DNA of 64,000 nt from Scalesia atractyloides (GCA_947069175.1 CAMTDV010000015.1:24072249-24136248); one strand, 5' to 3'; shown: positions 46,675 through 58,448, counted from the first letter of the stretch. The notes: generated from the sequence alone by a model not told the origin. Program-made: numbers and translations.

Positions 46675-46957
46675 AGGATAGGAATCTTAAGAGAAATCCA
46701 CCCTATTTGAGAAACTTGAGAAGCATTCTGAACCACACATTTTCCCTAAGTTTTTTGTAATATGCACATATGTATATTTTAAAAATAACTATATATGTAT
46801 ACGTATATTGTCAAATCTTGAATTATACACATATGTATATAGTCAATTTTAAACTATACATATGTGTATATTATAAAAAGCGTAGGGAAAAGGTATGGTC
46901 CGGAATGCTTCTCAAGTTTCTCAATTAGCCTAGTGTTTCTCACACGATCCTAACCCT
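46675..46957. mobile_element. (TA)n-bounded element, family D
   Basis: Starts AGGATAGGAATCTTAAGAGA and ends TCACACGATCCTAACCCT between short TATATA tracts. TTTGAGAAACTTGAGAAGCA and TGCTTCTCAAGTTTCTCAAT form inner inverted repeats. Confidence 0.72.
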
Positions 46958-46965
46958 ATATATAT

Positions 46966-47953
46966 AGGAGAATGATCCGTTAGGAACCACCCTTTATTGC
47001 GAGAACCACGAGAACCAGTGTGACCACAACCAAAAATACCTAAAAAATAAAAAAAACACTCAAAAAAAATTTAATATTTAAAAAAAACCCTATATTTCGT
47101 TACTAAAAAATAAACAAATTTTTTTTTCGAGTAACAATTATCCATGCACATATGCATATGCGTCGTTTCTTTGACAAATTCTGTAATAAATTACCAACAT
47201 TGGACAATTGCACTTTCATTTACACTACCACCCATAATATACTACTTTTGACATTAACAATATTATAAATGCATAAGTGCATCTATATGTATGAACATGA
47301 TATAACGTGTTTTGGTACACTACTTTGAATAAATTTTCCCTTTCATCTATCATACCTTACATAATACACTACCATTGCCTCCTACCATCAATGATACAAT
47401 ATCATTACCTCCTACCATCCATAATACAATACTATTACCAATATTTTCACTTTATTACATGTACATCAACACCCTTTATACCATCCAAACAACATGTTAC
47501 ATCATAAAGTGACAAATATAACCAAACCATGAACCACTAGATATATAACTAACCAAAAAACATATATATGGGCCTACTTCATCATTCAAAATCACAAACT
47601 TTTTGAACCAAAACACGTTATATCAATGTTATACATAATGATGCACATGTGCATTTTTAATATTGGTAATGTAAAACGTAGTGTATTACGGATGGTAGTG
47701 TAAATGAAAGTGCATTTTGTCTACTACTGTTACTGTATTACGGAATTCATTCAAGAAATGATACATATGCACATGTACATGGATAATTGTTTCTCGAAAA
47801 AATAGGTTTTTTTATAACGAAATATAGCATTTTTTTTATAAAAAAAATAAAGAAAAAATTGTGTGTTCTTTTAGATTTTTTAAAGTATTTTTTGGTGTTC
47901 ACATTGGTTCTCGCAAGTCATGCAATAAAGGTGGTTCTCGCATGAACCCTACC
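46966..47953. mobile_element. (TA)n-bounded non-autonomous element, family A copy 2
   Basis: Starts AGGAGAATGATCCGTTAGGA and ends GGTTCTCGCATGAACCCTACC between TATATA tracts. It is homologous over its length to 38775-40198 but without the 229-bp expansion. Confidence 0.78.
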
Positions 47954-47961
47954 ATATATAT

Positions 47962-48150
47962 AGGGATTGGTTAACATATAATTTCTCTTAACGTACAATG
48001 CATACGAGATTCGGTTACAACATGCAGATTTTTTCTCAACATGCGGTTTTTGGTACTTTACAACATGCGGGGTTTTCGTTATGGGGTTATAATGTGCGGA
48101 CTTCACATCTCGTACACTCGTACGATAAGGCACATTGTACATTACACTTT

Positions 48151-48152
<2 letters not shown>
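47962..48152. mobile_element. Short (TA)n-bounded element, family E
   Basis: A segment of about 190 bp starting AGGGATTGGTTAACATATAA between TATATAT tracts. Repeats of ACATGCGG/ATGCAGA type lie inside. Inverted ends are weak. Confidence 0.45.
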
Positions 48153-48179
<27 letters not shown>

Positions 48180-48185
<6 letters not shown>

Positions 48186-50199
48186 GAATCTATTGGCACA
48201 CCAGGATTTCTATCCCCACACTTTTGTTTTTTCAATACGGATCGTATAGGCCTGTATGATCCGTATAGGTAACTTTTAGACAGGGTTAGTCTTTGTCTGA
48301 TGGCCGGGCTTATACGGGTCGTATAGAGCTATATAATTCGTATTAAGACCAGGTTTTTGTTTAGTTTAAAGTTTGGTGTTTTGGGTGTGGTTGTTGTGTT
48401 TTATTGTTTGTTATTTTAGTATTGTATGGTTGTTTTATTATTGTATTATGTATTTATCGTGACTATCGTATTATATCGTATCTATGTGATGTATCGTACT
48501 TAAGTTGTATTATATTATCATGACTTATCGTATTACACTCATATCGTGACGTATCTCATTGTATTTATATTTTGTATTATATTTTATCGTGATGTATGAT
48601 CGGAGTGTCGCGCCCCGGTCAAATATAATATTTATAATGCCCAAATTACCCTTAACAATGTGTTGGTGGTAGTAAGAGGTCGAACCACGAAGAGTTTGTG
48701 GTTTGCGTATGGACATGATTGATTACAAATGTTGTCACTATTATGAAGCTTCAAAATAGTTAATTTGTTTATTTGTTGAAAAAGGGTGTCAGAATGAACC
48801 GAAAAGTTTACTAAATTATCTGACTAAGAAAAACTTGACACTTTCAGTTTGCACGAAAACTTGATTGTAACACTAATTAGAAAACAAGGTTCACACCTGG
48901 TTCAACAATTGCAAAGCCTAGGGTTGTACACATTTTTAGATTGATTTAGTTGAATTTGTCATTAACGGTTTTGATATCACGAAGCTTAGGTGCCAGTTGC
49001 TATCAACGCGTACAATGGACTGCAATGCACTTCATTACCTCGGCCAAGTAAATCCTTTTTAAAGATAAGGCATGAATACACAAACTTATTTTGCAAAGGC
49101 AAATTTTATAATCACTCGACAATTCACAAATCTAGTTCAAATGTAGGACAATTGTCAATCAATTCAAATACAATTCACTTGTCACAAATCAACTAATAAA
49201 CATAAAGCAAACCCTAAACCTTATAAAAGTTTACACCGGGGTGAAACCCGAGAAGATTAGACACTGATGGATGATAGAACTCTATCACCGGATGAGATTT
49301 GAAGCTTGATCACGAACATCTTGAAGCCTTGAAGGTAATGATGATGATGGTTAGGGTTTGTGATGGATGATAAAAGTGAATGGATAAGGGCTAGGATGAT
49401 GATGGTGATGATGGTAGGTTAGGGTTAGCATTGAAGGTTGTGATTCGGATGATGGAATGGATCGGGAATGATTGAGGATTAAAGTGATGGTGTTCTTGGC
49501 TCCAAGGTGAGGTTCAAAAGCTCAAAATTGTGTACCCCCTTTAAATGACACAAAACAAAGTTTTAATTTGTTCAAACACACAAAACAAAAGAAAAACCTG
49601 TCGGCTAACAGGAGGTGGCATCGCCGATGCCCCCTCCCCCCCCCCCCCCGCGTCACCAACGCCCCTAGAATCTTCACTTTTTTGTAGACGCATTAACATG
49701 GTGCCTACGCGAATTCCGTCGACGCCGGTGCATCGCCGACACCCTTTGTAAGGTGGCGTTTTCTGTTTTGCTTATCTCGCGTCCCCGGTTGATCTCATTC
49801 GCTCCTGATACCCTGTATAGCTCCCGAATAGCTCCTTAACCTCCGTTAGACCTACAAAACATAATTCTAATCAAAAGTAGGCCATTCGAAACTAAAAGTT
49901 ATGTAAAAACATAAACTTAAACACAATAAGACACCAGTTTCCAACTACGTATCAATGTATCATAGTTGTATTTTGTATTATATTTTATGTTGACGTATTA
50001 TGACGTATCATATCGTATCGCGACGTGTCATATCATATTTTACATTATACATAACCAACCAACCAATTTAAACATTCAAAATAAACAATCACAAATATAA
50101 ATAAACTTAATCTGCAAATTTACCTATATAATACGTTTGTATATATACATGTCATAGTCCAAAATACATAAACAGTTAAAACACACAAAAAAGTACAAC
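48180..50199. other. CGTAT-rich repeat region with an LTR-like insert; no gene
   Basis: 48230-48330 holds CGTATAGG palindromic motifs. 48360-48600 and 49930-50040 are AT-rich with many CGTAT/ATACG motifs and look like one array split in two. The intervening stretch starts TGTCGCGCCCCGGTC at 48607, which resembles the reversed end of a gypsy LTR, but its other end was not found. GATGATGG microsatellites (49338-49420) and a C-run (49631-49649) lie inside. Confidence 0.5.
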
Positions 50200-51758
50200 G
50201 AACTATCCTAAACCGTCGGATCCGCATCCTGAGGATCCAGAGTGGTGCCTGACGGCCCAGGATCCTGAGCGGTGCCAGGCGGCCCTGGATCTTGTCCAGG
50301 GCGAGGCGGCAATGTCGGTATCGGTAATTGGGTTAGACCATGCTCGATAGACCTCTGGATCGCCCGCATTAGAAGGGCCTCAGTACGGGCGTGGTGGGCG
50401 TCGATCCGCGCCTATAGTCGGCCCTTCATCTGTTGTAACGTAAACGCCACAACTGGTGGGAGTTGGTCGTATAGAACGTGTTGGTGGTACTAAGGCACCC
50501 CCTACAACTGCGGTGGTGGTGTGTGAGCTCATGGTCTGGCTGAGCGTTGTGTGGCCCGACGTCATCGTCGTTCTTATCGTCATGAGCATCACCACCTGTC
50601 GCGGCCGGCTGCTCCGTTGGTAACTCGTCCGGGAGGTCGACGAGGAAAAAACGTGGTTGTCGTGAAAGCGAAAACGAATGCTGACACGAGCAAAGTCATG
50701 TGTGATGTGCATGCCAAACAGCATCGCCCGCGTCAATCTGGTCAACTTGACCGTGCCCCCGTTGGGTGAACTGTGGGTCCTTATGAGGAACGAGGCCCAA
50801 TGGAAGGCAATCTAAGTGATGTACCCCCGTAGAACAACGACCGGTCGTGTCGGTGGTGTACCGCCGTAAACCACTGGGCGAGGCAACGATGGAGGGCGCA
50901 TGATTGCCCTCATATCATACAGTACATGTAGAACATATCCCCTTGATTGCATCACTCGTGACTATGCTCGCGTGGTGCAATAGATGTGATGATAAACTTG
51001 TGTAGGTAACGGTACAGGGGGCCTGTATTATGTGACACCCTGGTCTTCGACCAGCCAAAGGGACCCCGACAGATCACTCCCCAGAATCAGACCATTGTCG
51101 ATCACGGTACCTCGTGCATGGCCTCGGTGTAGAGGGGGTGTCCATCTCTAGCAATGTATAGAAGCTGGTGTGTACGACAAACTCCCTCAAAGACATATCA
51201 TGCCACACACCCCCAATCAAAAACTAACCTCGACGTGCTCAGGGTTCTCATCCTCCTCTAGTTGATCCTCTAGTCTCGGAGCGAACTCGAACGAGGACAA
51301 AAACTCCCACATCATGACCCGATATAACGGCAAAAACACCAGGCCGAACAACCCGTCACACAGTGTTACTAGTATTTCACATACAAAACAAATAAAACAG
51401 GTTAATAAATAATATACCTGTCCCACAGAGTCTGATGTCCGATGATATCTCGGGCTCTCTCCGCCTTGTCTACCTCCTTCAGAGCAGCCCAATCGACGGT
51501 CGCATTGTCGCCAATCTCCATTTGTCGAAACTTTTCACATTTGTGAAAAGCAACGGTCCCTTCCTAGAATGCCATATATATATCACGCCCACTACCACGA
51601 TTACGGCCCCTCCCTCCACCTCCGACCCGTCCTCTACCACCACCGCTGCGTCCTTCACCTCCACCAACGCCCCGTCCTCCGCCTCTGCCTCGTCCTCCCG
51701 CCCCACGGCCTCGCCGGACCGCTCTGCCCCAGCCATAACCATCGTCAATGTCAACCAT
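50200..51758 (-). pseudogene. ATHILA-ORF1-like accessory protein, broken
   Basis: The minus strand gives a Gly/Arg-rich N-terminus (51758 down to about 51570) and then VAFHKCEKFRQMEIGDNATV and DWAALKEVDKAERARDI. After a short non-coding gap come FGLVFLPLYRVMMWEFLSSF, GVWHDMSLREFVVHTSFYT, and further frames with LYRYLHKFIITSIAPRE and GDMFYMYCM. The pattern resembles ORF1 proteins of Athila-type gypsy elements, by recognition only. Several stops and frame changes are present. The segment from 51420 to 51370 may be a decayed intron (donor ACAG/GTATAT). GC content is clearly above the surroundings. Confidence 0.5.
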
Positions 51759-51759
51759 A

Positions 51760-53099
51760 TCAATCTATAAAATATAACATTTTTTTTATTAAATATTACA
51801 TTACATATATTATATTTCTAAAAAATATAACATTTTTTTATTAAATAAAAAACTTTTATTATTATTTTTATCAAATACTACATTATCTATATTATATTTA
51901 AAAAAAAACATTTTATAAGTATTTCGAAATATATAAGTATTTTTATATTATTTTTTAAAAAGTATAAGTATTTTTTATATTTATTTTAAAACCCTCTTTA
52001 TAACATTTACAAAAATAAGATTTTAAACATTTTTTTAGATTTTAAAAAATAATTCTGAAATTTTAAAAAAATAACATGGTCTATACAATTCGTATAGGCC
52101 CAGAACGCATTGTATTGTGCCAAATACGATTAAAAAATATGAATGTTTTGAAAGAATACGATGCGTAAAGGCCATACACATGGTATTCTTTCATCGTCTT
52201 CGAAAAAACCCCTAAACCGAACATTTAACCCCACAAATCATCAAATACCAACCTATTCTACGGTTTAAATACATAATAAAATACGTATAAATGATGTTGG
52301 ATCGAAATTACATACCTTATGTGTCTTGAAACTTAACTCCAAACCGTATCGTATTGCATATAAGCTCATCGTACGTGTGTGTATTGGGTCTTCTTAATTG
52401 TTCGTATTGTGATATCTACCCCCTGTTGATCAGGGAGTTATATCGTACAGTGTGCCTATACGCATCGTATAGGTCTCTACGATGCTTATTAAACTGGTAA
52501 ACAACCTAGTTTTGGTATATACAATCGTATAGGTCAAAAATAAAAAAAAATATTTTGGGTTTTTCCCGTTTTGATACGTATATGTGTTGTATTTTAACAT
52601 ATTTTGTCATTACGTGTCATTTTATGAAGTATACCTTCCATATGCGTTGGTTCGGTGACGTTCGGTTGCATGTTGTATCGTATTTTATTATTACGTATAA
52701 TTTTGTTTGAAATCTACTTGTACTCTAAAGTACCGTGTTATATGTATATGCGTCATAGGATATCATTACTTGACGTATTTTATTGTTAAATGTCGTATTA
52801 TACTCTAAATGTCTGTACGGATCATGGTAGTGATGTTCGGTATTGTCACGTTTATTGTCTGTAAGTGCCGTATCAAGGTGTAGATTGTCTGTACATGTCG
52901 TGTTATCGTGTATTATGGCGTATTATGGCATATTATGTCTCTAACTGGCGTATTGTTCCGTATTTTGGCGTATTATGTCGTAATTTGGCGTATTTTGTCA
53001 TATTTTTGCGTATATTGTCGGTTATATGACGTATTGTATCCTTTAAACAAACAAAAACATTTGAAATACATCATACATTACAAAGTACTTTTAAAATTA
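51760..53099. other. CGTAT-rich repeat region, no gene
   Basis: AT-rich with many CGTAT and CGTATAGG motifs. From about 52560 to 53040 there are degenerate 10-13-bp repeats of GGCGTATTATGT type. It looks like the mirror of 48230-48600 and could be subterminal repeats of a larger element. Confidence 0.55.
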
Positions 53100-53760
53100 C
53101 AACTTAATTTATATAATGCATTGTCTTGTCTATATCTAGCTTCGTTATCCATGCATACCACTCAATGTGTTCCGTGTAGTTTTCGGTCCATAGTGTTGTT
53201 TCTTCGCCTCGGTTCTTTAACTAGCGATAGTTCGGTGATGGAATTGGATAATCCCTTTCCAGTTTTACATGGATAAAATGACCTTTGTTAACAAATACCA
53301 GTGTAACCACTTGATGAGGGAAACGTACGCGTGTTGGACGATAGAAGGGGAATAAAGTCGAACTGCCTCCCATGTCTAATATGTGAACAATCACACCATG
53401 CCAATGGGCAAGTAGGAGTCCCACCTGAGGCATCTCCATCCAATGCTCCATGGGCTCTCCTAACTATGGTAAAATTTATTCTCTTTAACTGCATGTGTGG
53501 TCTCCCGCTAAATCCCCGTAAAAAATGTACCTTCACATTTCTTTGTTGTTGCTCGTCAACTCCTTAACTAGTTCACTCATAATAGAACTAAAGTAGTCTT
53601 TCTCCCACCCTAAACCCGCAGCCATAGCCCGGAACCCACGGTGTCAATCCGGCTTGACATCTTTGATTCTTGAAACATATATGTGGAACAGTTCTGGAAT
53701 TTGATTTTTGTATCTGATAAAATAATTAACTGATTCATCCCCCTGAATTAACGGAAACCT
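53100..53760 (-). pseudogene. OTU-type protease fragment of a Mutator-like transposon, broken
   Basis: Minus-strand reading gives KDVKPD, a stop, then HRGFRAMAAGLGWEKDYFSS, which aligns by eye with the OTU active-site block D-G-N-C-G-F-R-A. The Gly codon is now TGA and the catalytic Cys position is Arg. After stops it continues with EHWMEMPQVGLLLAHWHGVI, STLFPFYRPTR and VFVNKGHFIHVKLERDYPIP, typical of the C-terminal region attached to MULE transposases in plants. No transposase core is visible nearby. Confidence 0.6.
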
Positions 53761-53873
53761 ATGGTCCTCGCGTTGCCCTTTTTTCGGGAAGCCGTTGAAC
53801 GACTATGTCACATTCACGACTTTTGAGACAGTGTAGAAGTAGATGGTATTAGAGAGTCTTTTGACGGTATGCA

Positions 53874-54969
53874 TGTAACATTTCACAGTAATTGTATTAT
53901 TCGTTTCCACGTTTTTCGTATACAACCATTATAATATGAGACTTATGATCATAATGGAATTCATTTTTTTTCTTTCTCTCTCAATAATTGTTTAATCAAA
54001 CATAGGTGTTATTCATATAATCATCAAGACACGTTTAAATCATTCAAAAACCGAGTTATGTTGTGTAGATTCAATATTCGATACCCAATCAATCAACTAT
54101 TGTGTCATACTATGTTTATACATTATGTTAGAAACTCAAATTTATACAAATAATAAAAGAGAAATGCATAAAACAGATTACCCATGGCATTAGGGCCCAA
54201 AAACAAAAAAATATATTAATGGGCCAATTTTCAACTTTCCATATTTTTACCACCCTTAACCCTAATCTCTACCTTATAAATACCCACTTCATCCATCACT
54301 TTTCATTTACCATTTCTCAAAGAATTATTCCCTCTTGAAAGTGAGTTCCATCTCCTTTCACCTTCTTCTCTTCTTCTTATTTTTCTTTGTGTTTTCATAC
54401 TTCCACATCTTAGAGAATTCCTTACGGAATATCATCAAATGTTTGCCATGGTAACAAAGATGGTGAATCACCAAAATAAGGACCAATCTTGGGTTTCCTT
54501 TTACATGTTTTTTTAACCTTTAATTATGTCATTTCCATCTTACATTACTAACCATGATCAATTATTATAATGCCTAACTTAATATTGTCTAACTCTTTAT
54601 TATATGTCTAACATTACTAATCATTCTAACTTCTTTAACCATGCTAATAATCACTAACATTTTATTCATGCTACTAACCACTAACCCCTTTAGTTTTGTT
54701 TCTAACTCATTTAATCTTGCAATTAATTATGACAAATTCATTCATCTATTCTTGCAATTAATTATTATTACCAAAATCATTATGGACTAAAGATATATAT
54801 GTGTGTATGAGACCAACCAATTTATGGTGGAAAGTTGTGTGGAAAGGTAAACATTTGTCATAGGCTAAATTCCTCACACTTGGACTTCTAGTGGTTGAAA
54901 TAGTACCCACGAAATACACAAAAATTAATAGTGGCCAAAGTGAGTGTTTAGTCAAGATGATATTTTTAT

Positions 54970-55004
<35 letters not shown>

Positions 55005-55755
55005 TATTTTCAAATTCCATCTACATTCCAACTTCTAAATCCTTGTACTTACACACCTTGTTCATCCTTGATAGGATAATTTGGTGTATCAACCTCGCAA
55101 GACGAGCATCTCACGTTTGTGGAAACCACTTGCAAACAGTGAGTATACCCGAACCCTTTTTCCTTTAAACACACTTTGGGTTGCAATATATGAAATTATA
55201 ATAACTCGCATTCACACAATCAATCACATTGTTCAAACACTCAGTCTATGGATACATGTTATTTGTAGTACATACATGCTAGAAGTCAATCTTGTGTACT
55301 CAATCGCCTACCTTAACAATTATAGCGCTATAGGAGTAATACACCGCCCTTATGTGGTATTGTTAAGTATTCAATCTTATAAGGCATGTTCCCTTATGTG
55401 GAAATGATATGCTAGTGGACACTTGGTTTGATTGATAGTTTACAAATGCTAGTAGTGTACAAATTACCATGTTAGATTAAGAACTTTTATTTCATATTAT
55501 GTAGACCAAACTTGTATACTCACCAACTATTTTGTTGACCTTTATTATTCATATATTGCAGGGAATTGATGATAATGTTCTAGAAATCTACTAGGTGGAT
55601 TTAGAAATGCACGAATAAATTAGTTTTCTTTGTTTGAATATTTGAATTGATGTAGTTTCTTTTCTTTTGAGAGTGTACGAGTTTGAGTTTATGAAATAAA
55701 AAAGGGTTTATTTGAATATTGTCATTTTCAATTGTTATGATTCTTTGAGCAATCA
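53874..55755 (+). mobile_element. Ty3/gypsy LTR interrupted by the Tekay element (left part)
   Basis: It starts TGTAACATTTCACAG and shares blocks with the solo LTR at 27016-28977: GATCATAATGGAA near the start, ACAATTATAGCGCTATAGGA, CTAGTGGACACT and TTGAGCAATC near the break. It is cut after GAGCAATCA at 55755 by the next LTR; the missing end lies beyond the window. A (TTA)n tract sits at 54971-55010. Confidence 0.75.
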
Positions 55756-55941
55756 TGTAACATTTGTCAAAAACGGGTTTCCAAAACCCGCTCCGTTTTG
55801 TAATCGAATATCAAGTTATAAATGTCACGTTGTGTATTTATGGTTATTTTGATTTTTAATGATACATAATTAATAAACAAACTAAACTATAAAAATTATA
55901 TTTGATAAAAAGTGAAAACAAAATAAATAAAAATAAAATGT

Positions 55942-56022
55942 TGCTGCCGGGGCTCGAACCCGGGTCAGCCGGAAAGTGAAGTCCAAAGACTTAACACACA
56001 CACACATCACCACTCCGCCACT
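55942..56022 (-). other. tRNA-like module 1 in the LTR (antisense)
   Basis: On the minus strand an A box TGGCGGAGTGG (56020-56010) is followed by a B box GGGTTCGAGCC (55961-55951). The T arm is perfect: stem CCGGG/CCCGG with loop TTCGAGC. A run of T follows within about ten bases (TTTTATTTTT), as in Pol III terminators. The acceptor stem does not pair and the anticodon arm is irregular, so this is not a working tRNA. Confidence 0.75.
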
Positions 56023-56329
56023 TGTTTGTTTTCTGTCAACTCTAGGAAACAAATGATTCTTATATACAAACCTAGATAAACCGGTTACGCCAACTGAAAA
56101 ACTGAAATCGGCTATTCAACCGTCTAAACGTCTGAATAATCGCGATTTCAGGTTTATAACCGATGCACCGACGATTTTAATCAATTCGGATTTGAATGAA
56201 CTTCAATTTTGATCATAATCGGTTTTTATAACAAAAAATAATCAATGTCTGAATTACTTCAATCAAGACCCCTCTCGCGACTCAGAAACATCATACAAAC
56301 TTTCCATTTCACTTTCGTCACACATTCGG

Positions 56330-56720
56330 TCCATCAGAAAGCTTAAATCAACTCGCCGGAAAATTCTGCAAGTTCGCCGGAAAACCGTATTTTTCCTCAA
56401 ATCGGTAAGTTCTTCAATACCATCGTAGTCTAACAGTTGTTAAGCTATATTCTAACTCAAACCTTCCACTTGAGATCGAATTCAGGCACTATTATCAGAT
56501 AATTCCAGTTCGCCGGAAAATTTCTGGAAAATCTTTATCTTCGTCTGTGAAACGGTAAGGACCTTCAAACACACTGATAACGTTTGTTTAGCACTTCAAT
56601 TTCATGTTAGCTAATCAAAACGATTAATTGATTTGCTCAGTTGAAGTTCTTAAAAACAGAGACCGACGCCTTGCCGGAACTCTGTAATCAATCGTTCACC
56701 GGTATGTTTACTTCTAATTA
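56330..56720 (+). promoter_or_regulatory. Splice-site-like array in the LTR leader
   Basis: Three donor-like sites (TCG/GTAAGTTC near 56405, ACG/GTAAGGAC near 56553, CCG/GTATGTTT near 56702) alternate with two acceptor-like sites (CGAATTCAG near 56485, TTTGCTCAG near 56640). CGCCGGAA recurs in each presumed exon. The layout would give a spliced 5' leader, if transcription starts upstream. Confidence 0.4.
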
Positions 56721-56867
56721 CCATCCCTGCTATCTCATATCAGTCTGTGTAATGCTTAACAATCGAATTAAACAAGATTTAATGGTGTAGTCTGCTGTCG
56801 GTAAAATCCAACGAGGAAGATGAACTGTGATAACACTATGAGTATAATTAAAATTGTTATTTTAAAC

Positions 56868-56950
56868 GGGTTAGACACACAGTCCAGCGGTGGACTGTGT
56901 GCAAATAATACGCACACGTCACAAGTTTGATCCCTGATACACGCACCCTC
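56868..56950 (+). other. tRNA-like module 2 in the LTR
   Basis: Starts GGGTTAGACACACAGTCCAG, with CAGCGGTGG in the A-box position and AAGTTTGATCC as a degenerate B box. It is the first of three units about 169 bp apart. The D-arm-like hairpin ACACAGTCCA/TGGACTGTGT is perfect. Confidence 0.6.
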
Positions 56951-57035
56951 TATGTAATAAAATGCCTTTTTGATTAAAGCTGAACCGGGTTAACCCCGTT
57001 AGTTGTTAAGTATAATAAAAACCGAGATATTAACC

Positions 57036-57115
57036 AGGTTAGACACACAGTCCAGCGGTGGACTGTGTGCAACACTAAGTCGCACGTCACGCGTTCAAGT
57101 CTGGTTAACGGCACC
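57036..57115 (+). other. tRNA-like module 3 in the LTR
   Basis: Starts AGGTTAGACACACAGTCCAG, with the same perfect hairpin as module 2 and a B box GCGTTCAAGTC. It starts 168 bp after module 2. Confidence 0.6.
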
Positions 57116-57205
57116 GGTTCGATGATTTAAAATCTTTTTTAAAAACAAATGAATTTTGAATAAATCGAATTAGTATATAAATATAATTAAAAACAAGATT
57201 ATTTC

Positions 57206-57283
57206 GGGTTAGACACGTAGCTCAGTTGGTAGAGCTGCGTGCACGCGTACGGGAGGTCTCGGGTTCGAGTCTCACCCAGCGCA
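57206..57283 (+). other. tRNA-like module 4 in the LTR (best preserved A and B boxes)
   Basis: GGGTTAGACACG is followed by TAGCTCAGTTGGTAGAGC, a perfect A box with a fully paired D arm (GCTC/GAGC), and by GGGTTCGAGTC, a perfect B box. Acceptor and T stems are poorly paired and no clear anticodon loop exists. It starts 170 bp after module 3 and shares the upstream TATAATTAAAA stretch with it. Confidence 0.75.
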
Positions 57284-57788
57284 TACATGCACACTGACCG
57301 AACCGGTCAACAAGTCAACAAGTCAACGGTCAACGGTCAACGCTAAAATAAACAATTTTTTTATATTTTTATTTATTTAATTTAATTTAAAAATCAATTA
57401 AAAATACTTAAAAATAATATTTTTAAAGATAGAAAATAGCCTTAAACTCACAAAAATATATCTAAAAATTCCATTAAAATCCTTAATAAAATCCACTCAT
57501 TTATTATATTTTTCCGTTATTATATAGGTTAGTAATTCTCGTTGTTCAACTCTCCCGACTCGTGCGCATCTCATCATCTCCAATCAAACGCACCCAATGT
57601 GAGTGAATCTTACAAATTCCTCGTTTTAATCACGTTTTGGGGTGTATCATGTGTCTTGCTATATATTATATTTAACCATTGTGCATACATCATATCATGA
57701 ACTTGTGTATTCAGCTTGTTACAACTGTTCGTGTGGTTATTGTTAGATTCAATTTATTATTTCAGTACATGCAATTTCATAGGCCGCC

Positions 57789-57961
57789 GCTCCCCATTAC
57801 ATTATGAGCGTTGAGCATGTTCCCCATTACATTATGAGCGTGAACCTGGCGTGCCCACATACGATTGGCTCCGTTTGATTGAGCCTTGATCGCACAGACA
57901 TTTTTCATTTTCAATACATGCAATACGATCGGCTCCGTTTGATTGAGCCTTGATCGCACAG
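57789..57961 (+). repeat. Short duplications in the LTR
   Basis: CCCCATTACATTATGAGCG occurs twice (about 57792 and 57821). A unit of about 35 bp starting GGCTCCGTTTGATTGAGCC also occurs twice (about 57866 and 57930). Confidence 0.85.
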
Positions 57962-58435
57962 TTTCATTCATGTTATTTATTGTATGATGTTGGTATGTTA
58001 ATGTATGCTATCATATGTTACTGTATGTTATAGTTGTGAGTGCAATTGCTACTGCTTGATTAATTACATTTGCTCATTTATGATTATGCACAAATTTTCA
58101 TTGATAAACTAACAAGTAAATCAATAATAAATGTTTATCTAACAAGGTTCACTCGCCAACTTATGTTGACCCAAAAACCCCCATTTTTACACATGATACA
58201 GGTGAACCAGCTGCAGCAAGAAACACTTAGGATTGGACTAGAAGAATAAAATGATTTAGAGTTGGAATTGTTTTGTTTGGTTTATTTTCTTTGTATTGTA
58301 TGGACATGTTTGGATATTTGGGAATGTAATTTTGACTTTAATAAATATGAAACATATTAGTAAATATCATGAGCTTTGGTGATAACCCAATTGTGCCCCG
58401 ACTCTTATTCCGCTGCGGGTCGGGGTGTGACAGAT

Positions 58436-58448
58436 TGGTATCAGAGCC
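58436..58448 (+). other. Primer binding site, initiator tRNA-Met
   Basis: TGGTATCAGAGCC starts three bases after the 5' LTR and matches the 3' end of plant initiator methionine tRNA, the standard primer of chromoviruses. Confidence 0.93.

Larger units (their letters stand above)
55756..58432 (+). mobile_element. 5' LTR of the Tekay element, 2677 bp
   Basis: Begins TGTAACATTTGTCAAAAACG and ends GGGTCGGGGTGTGACA, followed by GA and the PBS. No ORF of note. It contains four tRNA-like modules, splice-like signals (56330-56720) and a short repeat block (57789-57961), described separately. Confidence 0.92.

Noticed and set aside
48607..49945. Complete solo LTR in minus orientation
   Set aside because: Only one end (TGTCGCGCCCCGGTC) looks right; no matching second end or target duplication could be found.
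55942..57283. Functional tRNA genes
   Set aside because: A and B boxes are present but acceptor stems do not pair and anticodon arms are irregular, so they are listed as tRNA-like modules only.
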